Assembly (NCBI GenBank): GCA_003446605.1
Contig: DMDF01000075.1
Span: forward strand, 36,485 to 64,812
Reading direction: 5' to 3'
DNA length: 28,328 nt
Source: Anaerolineaceae bacterium
GTDB taxonomy: Bacteria; Chloroflexota; Anaerolineae; Anaerolineales; Anaerolineaceae
Position 1 is the first letter of the stretch. The number at the start of each line of letters is the position of its first letter. Of the stretch, positions 8,041 to 15,840 are shown in pieces. Both the position numbers and the translations under genes were made by a program. The notes under the pieces are model-generated. The model was not told the DNA's origin, did no database searches, and saw only the letters and a list, made by a program, of their open reading frames with translations.

Positions 8041-8430
8041 ATGAAACATGCCTCAACCAACGCTATTCAAACATTTTTACTGCAATGCAGACAAATCATC
8101 GCATCAAAAGACATCATTCCAAGCACATTCGTGGTCATCCGCTCTGAAAAGAATAAGAAGACCATGCTCGAGCTGGGCTTTACGGATAAACAGCTTATGG
8201 CGGTGTTGGAAGAATTAACACTGGAGGATTATGCAGAAGGACCCCGTAATGATAGAGATTTTCGTGGTACGGTTTGGATCTTTGGGAAATGCATCAAGAA
8301 TAGAGAGGTTTATATCAAATTAAAAATTTCAGAAATGGATGAGCAAGGAAACGAAATAGCTACATTGATCTGTCTTTCCTTTCACTTTTCAGAAAAACCA
8401 CTGACGTATCCATATAAAGAAGAGGAATAA
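8041..8430 (+). CDS. MqsR-like type II toxin (putative mRNA interferase)
   Basis: 129 residues from ATG 8041. The conserved C-terminal core reads DYAEGPRNDRDFRGTVWIFGK (about 63-83), then EVYIKLKI (about 89-96) and LSFHFSEKPLTYPYK, a pattern I associate with the MqsR-like family of small ribonuclease toxins. A family search would have to confirm it. The frame is open upstream to ATG 7957, but that position lies among the operators and upstream of the -10. ATG 8041 has a good AGGGGAAG ribosome-binding site and is preferred. The leader holds a GTTGAG/CTCAAC hairpin (8004-8023). The antitoxin gene follows after four bases. Toxin activity is inferred from family resemblance and from the partner gene. 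Confidence 0.72.
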   Translation: MKHASTNAIQTFLLQCRQIIASKDIIPSTFVVIRSEKNKKTMLELGFTDKQLMAVLEELTLEDYAEGPRNDRDFRGTVWIFGKCIKNREVYIKLKISEMDEQGNEIATLICLSFHFSEKPLTYPYKEEE

Positions 8431-8434
8431 GAAG

Positions 8435-9415
8435 ATGAAACAAGAATGCCCGGTTTGCGGGAAAACTGAAGAATGGGAACAAGTAACAACCCGTGAAAAT
8501 TTCGAGGTACGAGGGGAAAATATTCCCGTGGAATTTTCAATCCTGCGCTGTCCGCAATGCCAAACCGAATTCGATAATTTAGGATCGGATATTGATCCTT
8601 ATGCCCTGGCTTATGAAGAATATCGCAAGCGTAAAGGAATGGTTCATCCCAACCAAATCAAAGAATTCCGGAAAAAATATGACCTCACCCAAAAAGAATT
8701 AAGTAATTTGCTGGGTGTGGGAGAAATTACCTTAAGCCGCTATGAGAATGGAGCTCTGCAGGATGAAGCTCATGATCGGCTTTTGAAGTTCATCTTTGAA
8801 CCATCCAATCTTTTCTTCACTATTCAAGAGAAAGAAAATGTAATCTCAGATGAGAAAAAACGCGCTCTTCTTCCAAGATTGCGTTACGAAACGGATATCG
8901 AATCCTTTCTTCGTTTTTATACCAATCAAAAACCGGACATTTTTTCTGGGAATAAAATGGTTGACCTGGAAAAAGTCGTTGATATGATTCGTTTCTTCAC
9001 CTATTCTCAATCCATTTTTAAAACAAAATTATTGAAGTTGATGTTTTATGCTGATTTTAAATTTTTCAAGGATTTTAATCAATCGATCACCGGATTACGG
9101 TACGAACATTATACTTTCGGACCGGTTCCCTATCATTTCATCGAACTGATCGGCGTAGCTCTCAATATCGATGCAAATATCAGTATTGAAGAAAGAGGAG
9201 CTGGTGATTATACCGGCGAGGTGATTATTAGCGCCAATCCGCCCAGTTCCAATCTCAGCCAAGAAGAGATAACAACCTTACGTGAAGTTCAAGACCATTT
9301 CGCTTCCTTCACTTCCAGAGAAATTGTCAATTACGCGCATCGTGAAAAAGGGTTTATGCAAACCAAAGATCGAGAATTAATTTCGTACGAGTATGCAAAA
9401 GAATTACAGATTTAG
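8435..9415 (+). CDS. Antitoxin: zinc finger + HTH + Panacea (SocA-like/DUF4065) domain
   Basis: 326 residues in three parts. An N-terminal YgiT/MqsA-type zinc finger uses Cys5, Cys8, Cys39 and Cys42 (CPVC...CPQC). A Cro/Xre-type helix-turn-helix spans about residues 73-115 (IKEFRKKYDLTQKELSNLLG...LSRYENG). A C-terminal Panacea domain spans about 180-305 (FFTYSQSIFKTKLLKLMFYADF...GLRYEHYTFGPVPYHF). The zinc finger and HTH fit MqsA-like neutralisation and autorepression. The Panacea domain is known as a versatile toxin-neutralising module. The ATG at 8435 has AGAGGA upstream and lies four bases after the toxin stop. Toxin-first order is typical of mqsRA-type pairs. Confidence 0.8.
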   Translation: MKQECPVCGKTEEWEQVTTRENFEVRGENIPVEFSILRCPQCQTEFDNLGSDIDPYALAYEEYRKRKGMVHPNQIKEFRKKYDLTQKELSNLLGVGEITLSRYENGALQDEAHDRLLKFIFEPSNLFFTIQEKENVISDEKKRALLPRLRYETDIESFLRFYTNQKPDIFSGNKMVDLEKVVDMIRFFTYSQSIFKTKLLKLMFYADFKFFKDFNQSITGLRYEHYTFGPVPYHFIELIGVALNIDANISIEERGAGDYTGEVIISANPPSSNLSQEEITTLREVQDHFASFTSREIVNYAHREKGFMQTKDRELISYEYAKELQI

Positions 9416-9728
9416 CAATGGTCGCATCCGTAGTTTAGAGCATCCAATTAGGCACATATGGGAACACGCTCGATTGAACTTCTTTCTTTTATTGATGATT
9501 CTTGTATTGTAGGTTTAAATTGAATCGATCTGAATAACAGGAAACCGGATATATTTTTATGTAAATTTTATTGATGACAAAAGTAATAGCTCATCCCAAT
9601 TCTATTTAATTTTCTTGTTGATACCCAAAACCAGCTTAAATATTTCCCCTTATTTTCAACAGAATCTACCTTTATTTAAAAGAGTCATCTCCAGAGTGTT
9701 TGGAAAATATGAACGTACCAGAAAGCAC
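9416..9728. other. Intergenic region between antitoxin and ATPase genes
   Basis: 313 bp of AT-rich DNA between convergent genes. No RNA gene, clear terminator hairpin or credible open frame was seen. It begins with AATGGTCGCATCCG (9417-9430), which recurs at 11064-11077 on the far side of the ATPase gene. Confidence 0.5.
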
Positions 9729-10913
9729 TTAATTGATATTCTCCAAGAGACTATTTAATTCATTCCACGGTAATAGAGAGTATTCTTCGCTTCGGTAATC
9801 CTGCTTCCCACTATAAATGACATATCCGTGTTGATCGCCATCAACCCCAGAAGCATTAACAAGTTTACGCCAGTATTGAATCCCTTTCAAAAAATCGGAT
9901 GAAAAAGTACCCGCGGCTTTGATTTCAACTGGTATTTGATTGATGCCAGAATCAATAAGAAGGTCAACCTCATTACCATTGCTATCTCGAAAAAAGTAGA
10001 GTTGGGACGAATTGGCATGGTTGGCTATGTATTTCTGTATTTCCATTACAATAAAATTTTCAAACAAACCACCAATGAGGTAATGTTTTTGTAATTCTTG
10101 AAAGGAGGATATTCGCAGCAACCGACAAGCCAGACCCGTATCGGTAAAATACAGTTTTGGAGATTTGATATGTCGTTTACCAAAGTTTTGATAATATGGC
10201 TGCAGCCTTACTACTAAAAAACTAGCCTCAAGGATGGATAACCAATTTTCTATTGTCGGTACGGAGACACCTACATCGTTCGCCAACGACGACAAATTCA
10301 CCAATTGACCGATTCGCCCAGCTAGCAAAGCCAAGAATTTTCGAAATAAGCTTAAATTTGAAATGCTACTGATCTGTTTAATATCTCTTTCAACATAGGT
10401 AGCAATGTATTGGTTATAATAATCAATCGGATCAATCTTCCGATCATAAATCGCCGGGTAAGATCCCGTAAATATTTGTTGATAGACATTGGATTTGAGC
10501 AAATTTGCTCCCGCTAGCTCTTGATTGGATAACGGGTATAAAAGTATATATGCAGCCCTACCTGCAAGCGATTGATTGACCTTTTCTGATAGTAGCAGGT
10601 TTTCAGAGCCAGATATAATGAAATTTCCCATCAGCTTCTGTTCATCTACAACAGCTTGAATATAGGAAAGCAACTGCGGAACCCTTTGTACCTCATCAAT
10701 TACAATTTTTTTTTGGTGAAAATTAATAAAACCAGCCGGATCATTTTCAACCAATGACAGGATTTCAGGGTTTTCTAAATTAAAGTATTCGTATCCAGCA
10801 AACATTTCTTTAAGTAAAGTCGTTTTACCGGATTGCCTAGGACCTGTGAGGGCTAAAACAGGAAACCCTTTTTTTAATCGATTAATTTGAGCAGCAATAT
10901 GTCTCTTTATCAC
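9729..10913 (-). CDS. AAA_14 / DUF4143 family ATP-binding protein
   Basis: 394 residues. Walker A is GPRQSGKTT (24-32), Walker B is KIVIDEVQ (69-76), and an IISGSEN sensor-like segment lies at about 99-105. A helical linker/wHTH-like region follows (SSLANDVGVSVPTIENWLSILEASF). The C-terminal DUF4143 part has a PD-(D/E)XK-like pattern, EVDLLID...PVEIKAAG, with the acidic residues and lysine kept. The molecular function of this common family is unknown; nuclease activity is possible but not shown. The start is GTG 10913. TGATATACT ends six bases upstream, so the message may be leaderless. A large inverted repeat covers the rest of the promoter. It is a stand-alone gene between unrelated modules, suggesting horizontal transfer. 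Confidence 0.85.
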   Translation of the reverse strand: MIKRHIAAQINRLKKGFPVLALTGPRQSGKTTLLKEMFAGYEYFNLENPEILSLVENDPAGFINFHQKKIVIDEVQRVPQLLSYIQAVVDEQKLMGNFIISGSENLLLSEKVNQSLAGRAAYILLYPLSNQELAGANLLKSNVYQQIFTGSYPAIYDRKIDPIDYYNQYIATYVERDIKQISSISNLSLFRKFLALLAGRIGQLVNLSSLANDVGVSVPTIENWLSILEASFLVVRLQPYYQNFGKRHIKSPKLYFTDTGLACRLLRISSFQELQKHYLIGGLFENFIVMEIQKYIANHANSSQLYFFRDSNGNEVDLLIDSGINQIPVEIKAAGTFSSDFLKGIQYWRKLVNASGVDGDQHGYVIYSGKQDYRSEEYSLLPWNELNSLLENIN

Positions 10914-10919
10914 ATTACG

Positions 10920-10928
10920 AGTATATCA
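10920..10928 (-). promoter_or_regulatory. Extended -10 of the AAA_14 ATPase gene
   Basis: Minus-strand TGATATACT (extended -10, TGn plus TATACT) with only six bases between it and the GTG start at 10913. No TTGACA-like -35 is visible, and the -35 zone is occupied by the inverted repeat 10934-10970. Confidence 0.45.
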
Positions 10929-10933
10929 CTGAT

Positions 10934-10970
10934 TTATGTAATTTTAATTTTAGATCTTAAAATTACATAA
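10934..10970. repeat. Perfect 14-bp inverted repeat upstream of the ATPase gene
   Basis: TTATGTAATTTTAA (10934-10947) and TTAAAATTACATAA (10957-10970) separated by nine bases (TTTTAGATC). It is centred about 40 bp upstream of the GTG and overlaps the expected -35 region. It could be an operator or a cruciform/hairpin. There is no T-run to make it a terminator of a visible gene. Confidence 0.8.
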
Positions 10971-11166
10971 TATTAATTCGCATTTGATGAATGGCTTTTC
11001 TTAACCCGAAATTTTTCACCATGTTTCTGAAACTCTACAGAAACGCTGTTAATCCATGGCAGAAATGGTCGCATCCGCAGCAAAGATAGTTACGGTAATG
11101 ATGATTATCCTCCACGCGATAAAGAGCACTAATTAGTAGTTGTTTTCTGCTTCCAAAACAATCGGT

Positions 11167-11229
11167 TGATCCATTGCGACAGATTCAGAAAGGGAGAGAT
11201 TCTTGTGTCTGCGCTCCTTCTGAATGACA
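11167..11229 (+). repeat. Decayed copy of the dispersed repeat
   Basis: TTGATCCATTGCGACAGATT and the following GAGATTCTTG...GCGCTCCTTCTGAATGACA (11196-11229) align with the middle part of the composite repeat at 17690-17770, 27812-27888 and 28022-28100, with more substitutions. The rest of 10971-11363 holds no gene that I can support. Confidence 0.6.
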
Positions 11230-11363
11230 TAGAAAGAGGTACAGTTCAGTGTAGTACACCTCTTTCAGCCCGTATTGAAGTATTTGCAGATACTGAATAA
11301 GCATGGTCACTATAACAATATATTTTTAGGCTCTATTGATAAACACAAATTCTCAATACGGCT

Positions 11364-12536
11364 CTATCTCTTTGGGGAGCCTTCTTTGTAAGCTGGCACT
11401 CCTTTGATGAACGTCCTTTTAATATTAATATCCTCATCAAAAAGGATAATATCTGCATCTTTTCCCACTTCAATACTACCTTTTGTTTCCGATAATCCTA
11501 TTTGTCTGGCGGGATTCAAGCTTGCCATTCTTACTGCAGTAGGAAGGTCAACCCCGGTCATTTTGACCAGGTTGCTTACTGCTTTATTTAAACTGAGCGT
11601 TGATCCAGCTAATGTTCCATCGGGAAGGCGAACTTCATTGTTATTCACAGTCACTTTTAAACCCAAGTAATCATATACACCATCCGGTATTCCGTTCGCA
11701 CTGATCGAATCGGAAATTAGAGCAACTCTTTCATTCCCTTTCATCTTAATGATGATCTGCATGGCGGCAGGATGAAGATGGATGCCATCACAAATCATTT
11801 CACAGGTCACTCTATCATCCAGCAAACAGGCACCAACAATGCCGGGTTCACGGTGATCGAAATTTCTCATACCATTAAACATATGGGTAGCTTCGCTTAT
11901 CCCATTTTCGATACCAGCTATGGTCTCTTCGTAGGTTGCATAACTATGCCCTGCAGAAACTGTTATCCCTTTATCGACTAATAAGGTTATCGCCTCTTTT
12001 GATTTTTCGAGTTCAGGAGCAAGTGCAACGATTTTCACAAACCCCTTACCACAATCAACATAGCTCTTCAATTCATCCAGATGGATAGCAGTAATATATT
12101 TTTCAGTTTGCGCCCCCTTCTTTTTAACAGAAAAATAGGGACCTTCCAAATATAAGCCCAGCATTTGAGAACTCTGGGTATCTACCCTTGTTGAATATTC
12201 AACCGCATTTTCAATGGCACAAATGGTTTCGCCATATGATGCCGTCATGGTAGTTGCTAAAAACCCTGTTACCCCATTTTTCATATGGAAACGGGAAATA
12301 GTTTCCAAGGCTTCAGTCGTTGCGTCCATTGCATCAAAACCGGAGTTACCATGATTATGGATATCAATAAACCCAGGCGACAAATAAAGACCTTCTCCAT
12401 CAATCATTAAACAATCATCAACGGGTAAACTTTCTTGCGTGATCGCAGCAATTTTCCCATCATGAATAAGAAGCTGATTATCATAGATTATTTGGTCTTT
12501 TAAAATAATCTTTACGTTATTGATTATTTGATTCAC
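11364..12536 (-). CDS. nagA: N-acetylglucosamine-6-phosphate deacetylase
   Basis: Hydrolyses GlcNAc-6-P to GlcN-6-P and acetate. It is an amidohydrolase-fold metalloenzyme, about 390 residues. Motifs: GFIDIHNHG with the HxH metal ligands, LEGPYF with the conserved Glu, SAGHS, EATHMFNGM, CDGIHLHP and the catalytic Asp in ISDSI, then GTLAGS near the end. The longest frame begins at GTG 12548, but GTG 12536 has GGAG six bases upstream and overlaps the preceding stop as GTGA, so it is preferred. It is the last gene of the amino-sugar operon. No nagB follows. Assignment is secure. Confidence 0.93.
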   Translation of the reverse strand: MNQIINNVKIILKDQIIYDNQLLIHDGKIAAITQESLPVDDCLMIDGEGLYLSPGFIDIHNHGNSGFDAMDATTEALETISRFHMKNGVTGFLATTMTASYGETICAIENAVEYSTRVDTQSSQMLGLYLEGPYFSVKKKGAQTEKYITAIHLDELKSYVDCGKGFVKIVALAPELEKSKEAITLLVDKGITVSAGHSYATYEETIAGIENGISEATHMFNGMRNFDHREPGIVGACLLDDRVTCEMICDGIHLHPAAMQIIIKMKGNERVALISDSISANGIPDGVYDYLGLKVTVNNNEVRLPDGTLAGSTLSLNKAVSNLVKMTGVDLPTAVRMASLNPARQIGLSETKGSIEVGKDADIILFDEDINIKRTFIKGVPAYKEGSPKR

Positions 12537-13297
12537 TTTTTTCTCCACACATCCAACATATAGAGTAATTCAGGATACTTTGAAATCAACTGCTTATAAA
12601 TGGTTTGATTGTATTCGTCAGTTCCATCAAGATTCCCACTCATAAGTATTGCTGGTTCATTTCCGTTTTCCAGCATTATCCCAATTATCTCAACAACGAG
12701 AGCCTGTAAAATAATCGCCCCTGCAACTGTTGATGTTGAACCTATACTATAAGGTTTATCTTTTACCTCGATAGCAGCATCTCCAGTTACACCGCAATTA
12801 TCAAGCACATAATCGCACACTTCATATAGTTTCTTACCATTCGGACATCTTGATTTGACATTCTTACTATGTTCAAGATTTGTAAGTGCTATGACCAACA
12901 CTCCGGCTTTCTTTGCTTCCATAGCCATTTCAATAGGTACTGGATTTATTCCTGAATTTGAAATGACAATAAGTGCATCCTTTTCTCGAATTGCGTTCGA
13001 TTCGAAAACAATTTTTGCATATCCAGGCATGCGTTCAATTTGTGTACTTTTCCCTCTCCCCTGGATTTCCATTAACTCTGGTTCGAGAATTGCTCTCACC
13101 TGAATAAGCCCCCCTGCTCTCCCTGCCATCTCTTCACTGAGCATATGAGAATGACCAGCACCGAACACATAAATAATCCCTCCCCCTAAAATGATATCGC
13201 TCAATTTATGTGCGATCGTATTGATTGATTCACTCTGGGTTTCTCTAATTCTATGTAAAATTTCTTCAACTTTATTGAAGTAAAGTTCCTGCATCAT
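12533..13297 (-). CDS. SIS-domain sugar-phosphate protein (UPF0309-like)
   Basis: About 254 residues with one SIS (phosphosugar-binding) domain. The N-terminal part reads IYVFGAGHSHMLSEEMAGRAGG (about 42-63), with VISNSGINPVPIEMA further on. A GSTSTVAGA segment lies near residue 190. It looks like the UPF0309 family rather than NagB, MurQ or GlmS. In this operon it may isomerise or deaminate the hexosamine phosphate made by NagA, but that is inference. The open frame extends to TTG 13309; that stretch contains GGAGG, which is the ribosome-binding site for ATG 13297 (or 13294). The GTGA overlap with nagA and 14-base gap to nanE show tight coupling. Confidence 0.82.
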   Translation of the reverse strand: MMQELYFNKVEEILHRIRETQSESINTIAHKLSDIILGGGIIYVFGAGHSHMLSEEMAGRAGGLIQVRAILEPELMEIQGRGKSTQIERMPGYAKIVFESNAIREKDALIVISNSGINPVPIEMAMEAKKAGVLVIALTNLEHSKNVKSRCPNGKKLYEVCDYVLDNCGVTGDAAIEVKDKPYSIGSTSTVAGAIILQALVVEIIGIMLENGNEPAILMSGNLDGTDEYNQTIYKQLISKYPELLYMLDVWRKK

Positions 13298-13311
13298 AGT
13301 ATCCTCCAAAC

Positions 13312-14097
13312 TTATTTATCCATAAAGTCAACGGTAGCCAAGCTAGCCCGTTTCATGGTATTTACAAACTTATTTGTAATTTTTTCTGGCATAGTGATAG
13401 CAGCCCCTATGGTAATCATATCGGCACCATAGCGCATCGCTTTCACTACCTGGCTTGCCTCCGAAAATCTTCCCTCCCCATTGATCTTTACTTTCATGTT
13501 TTTTCTTAATGCTTTGATCAATCTAAAATCGGGACCTTCCTCGTGTACGATGTCCAACGAAGAAGCGCTTTCTTTCAATGAGTTGTATTTCTTTGGATCG
13601 ATTTTCAAGCTCTCTGGTGTATATCCAGAAAGCGTTGTAGAGACAATATAAACTCCCATTTCCTCAGCTTTTAAACCTTCCTCTAATGTAGATAGATCCG
13701 CCATAATGAGAATAGCGGGGTAGTATTTTTTGATCTGCTCAATTATTTTATTAATATCGTCGTACGTTCTACCTCTTGGGGTGCAGTCCATTCCCAAAAT
13801 ATCAGCACCGGCTTCGATCACCTCTGCCGCGGATTCAAAATTTGGCGTGATGTAGACCTTATTTATTGATAAGGGCTCTTCATCCAGTACTTTATTTATG
13901 CCAACGATGGGCAGCTCTGTAATCTCTCGAATAGCTTTAATATTGTCCGACCAACATGCCCTAATCCCACCAGCTCCACCTTTTATGGCACACATTGCCA
14001 TTTTTTGCATATATTCGGCTCCATACAAAGGAGAATCTGGAAAAGCCTGGCATGAAACGATCAATTTATTTTGAAGATTTGTTAGAATAGTATTCAT
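13312..14097 (-). CDS. nanE: N-acetylmannosamine-6-phosphate 2-epimerase (NanE-like)
   Basis: Interconverts ManNAc-6-P and GlcNAc-6-P, the step that feeds ManNAc into the NagA pathway. It is a TIM-barrel protein of 261 residues. Family motifs are LIVSCQA...SPLYGAEYMQKMAMCAIKGGAGGIRA at the N-terminus, the DILGMDCTPRGR segment, LIMADLSTLEEG, and VKINGEGRF in place of the usual AEGR. It is some 25-30 residues longer than most NanE proteins; the extra length seems to lie at about 165-190 (after TLSGYTPESLK). ATG 14097 has GGAG five bases upstream. It is preceded by a 94-base gap containing a perfect 12-bp hairpin, the largest internal gap in the operon. Confidence 0.88.
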   Translation of the reverse strand: MNTILTNLQNKLIVSCQAFPDSPLYGAEYMQKMAMCAIKGGAGGIRACWSDNIKAIREITELPIVGINKVLDEEPLSINKVYITPNFESAAEVIEAGADILGMDCTPRGRTYDDINKIIEQIKKYYPAILIMADLSTLEEGLKAEEMGVYIVSTTLSGYTPESLKIDPKKYNSLKESASSLDIVHEEGPDFRLIKALRKNMKVKINGEGRFSEASQVVKAMRYGADMITIGAAITMPEKITNKFVNTMKRASLATVDFMDK

Positions 14098-14154
14098 ATG
14101 AACTCCAAAGTTTTTTGCCGTAATTTTTAAATTCTACGGGGTTCATTAAACCAG

Positions 14155-14185
14155 TGTCTGAGCCCCATTAAAAGGGGCTCAGACA
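14155..14185. repeat. Intercistronic hairpin between the PTS permease gene and nanE
   Basis: Perfect 12-bp stem TGTCTGAGCCCC (14155-14166) with GGGGCTCAGACA (14174-14185), seven-base loop. On the coding (minus) strand it lies seven bases after the permease stop and is followed by CTGGTTTAATG, without a run of T, so it is not a standard intrinsic terminator. It may protect or separate the upstream PTS mRNA, or act as a partial terminator. Confidence 0.75.
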
Positions 14186-14191
14186 AGACGC

Positions 14192-15802
14192 TTATACTGC
14201 AAGCAATTTCGTGAAATATCCCAAGACGGCAAGCCCTATGAAGATCAAGAAGATCCAGCCGATCTTCATTTTCTTTTCTGCCATCAGGTAATACGTACCC
14301 AAACCTAATAAAACTGTGATCAAGTTCGGGAATAATCCATTCAGTGTTGAATTGAGGTCAATTACCATATCACCCTGTGTAAAGGATAAGCCAGTTTTTA
14401 CATTGACGTACATTGATGTAATCGCCCCTACCACTACTAATCCCACGACATTCAGAGCTTGTGTAATTTTATCTTTGATACCTCCTGACAATACTAATTG
14501 GGCAGAGTCCAGTCCCATGCTGTAACCGCTTTTGAATAAAAACCAAGTAAGCGGGAGCATTATCCCCAAATGAGATATGACATAGAAAATTGGACCCATA
14601 ACATTTCCGCTATCAGAGGATAAACCAAGCGCAATGCTTAGAAGTATAGGGATAAGAGTTCCCACGTAAAGGGAATCACCGATACCAGCAAATGGCCCCA
14701 TTAATGCTGTTTTGATGCCACTGATGAGGTCCGCAGAATTCTCTTTCTTTATTGCACTCTGCTCTTCCATGCCTAAAACGATACCTGGTATGATAGACCC
14801 AATGTATGGCTCGGTATTAAAGAACGCTTCATGCCGTGTTAAAAGCTCTTTTTGGGCTTCCTTATTTCCAGGATACAATTTTTCTTTTACCTTTCCGAGC
14901 ATACGGATTATTGCAGGAGCTTCCATTCTCTCAAAATTCTGCACGGAAAGATTCCAAAACATCCAGTTCCAATATGCCTTACGCACATCTTTTTGAGACA
15001 ACAACTTGTGTTTGTCTTCCGATTTTTCTATATTGGTCTTCTTCATACTTGACAAATCGGTCTGTGAGTATTTCATATCCATATATGCGAAAAGCAATCC
15101 TATCAAAACTACAGGGATAATCGGAACATTGAATACCGCTACCAAGATAAACCCAATCAAATAGTAAATGAGGTCCAACTTCTTCTTCACAACATATTGC
15201 AGCAACAAGGCAAAACCAACAAGGGGGAGCATGCTTCCTAATAGCGTCAGAATTCCTCCCAGCCACTCTGGAATCAGGCTCACCATGGTAGGAACAAATT
15301 GGGCTCCTAAATAGTTTGCGAGAAAAATTGGGATAAACCGACACACAAAATTTGTGATTTGCCCAACAACCGGAATGTTGATCGCTTTTTCTAACTTCCC
15401 ATCTGCGATGTAACGGTCCATTTTATGGACAAACAAAGAATTAAATGACGCAGTTGAATAAACAGCTATTACTCCCAGAAAACTAAGGGGGATCGATAGA
15501 CTTACAGCATATGTTGAATCAGCTCCGCTTATAATAGCCAGCGGAATTCCAATCCAAGCAGCAAAATTGACATCCGCAGGCATGGATCCACCGGGAGTTA
15601 CCAATCCAATGTACATAGCCTGGATCGCTGCACCGATGATAATGCCCTGTTGAACATCCCCTAAAATCAGCCCGATGATCAACCCTGAAACCAGGGGTCT
15701 TCCCATCGTATACCATCCTCCCAACAAACCTATTATCCAGGGAGAGTAAATCGATGAGAAATAACCAAAAACTGCAATGAGTAGTGCTTGCCAAATTGTC
15801 AT
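14192..15802 (-). CDS. PTS mannose-family permease, fused EIIC-EIID
   Basis: 536-residue membrane protein that forms the sugar channel of a mannose/fructose/sorbose-type PTS. Residues 1 to about 255 match EIIC (MTIWQALLIAVFGYFSS..., GDVQQGIIIGAAIQAMYIGLVTPGGSMPADV). After a charged linker (about 255-285) the EIID part follows: LSQKDVRKAYWNWMFWNLSVQNFERM, then FFNTEPYIGSIIPGIVLGMEE, TALMGPFAGIGDSLYVGTLIP and hydrophobic C-terminal helices. EIIC and EIID are normally separate genes. The reading frame is continuous, so this is a fusion. Start ATG 15802 has GAGGTG five bases upstream. With NanE and NagA next door, the substrate is probably ManNAc, with GlcNAc or related hexosamines as alternatives. 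Confidence 0.9.
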   Translation of the reverse strand: MTIWQALLIAVFGYFSSIYSPWIIGLLGGWYTMGRPLVSGLIIGLILGDVQQGIIIGAAIQAMYIGLVTPGGSMPADVNFAAWIGIPLAIISGADSTYAVSLSIPLSFLGVIAVYSTASFNSLFVHKMDRYIADGKLEKAINIPVVGQITNFVCRFIPIFLANYLGAQFVPTMVSLIPEWLGGILTLLGSMLPLVGFALLLQYVVKKKLDLIYYLIGFILVAVFNVPIIPVVLIGLLFAYMDMKYSQTDLSSMKKTNIEKSEDKHKLLSQKDVRKAYWNWMFWNLSVQNFERMEAPAIIRMLGKVKEKLYPGNKEAQKELLTRHEAFFNTEPYIGSIIPGIVLGMEEQSAIKKENSADLISGIKTALMGPFAGIGDSLYVGTLIPILLSIALGLSSDSGNVMGPIFYVISHLGIMLPLTWFLFKSGYSMGLDSAQLVLSGGIKDKITQALNVVGLVVVGAITSMYVNVKTGLSFTQGDMVIDLNSTLNGLFPNLITVLLGLGTYYLMAEKKMKIGWIFLIFIGLAVLGYFTKLLAV

Positions 15803-15840
15803 TTTACACCTCGCTTTTATATCTTATAGATTTGATATAA

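Noticed and set aside
14155..14185. Rho-independent terminator after the PTS permease gene
   Set aside because: The stem is perfect, but on the transcribed strand it is followed by CTGGTTTAATG and not by a T-run.
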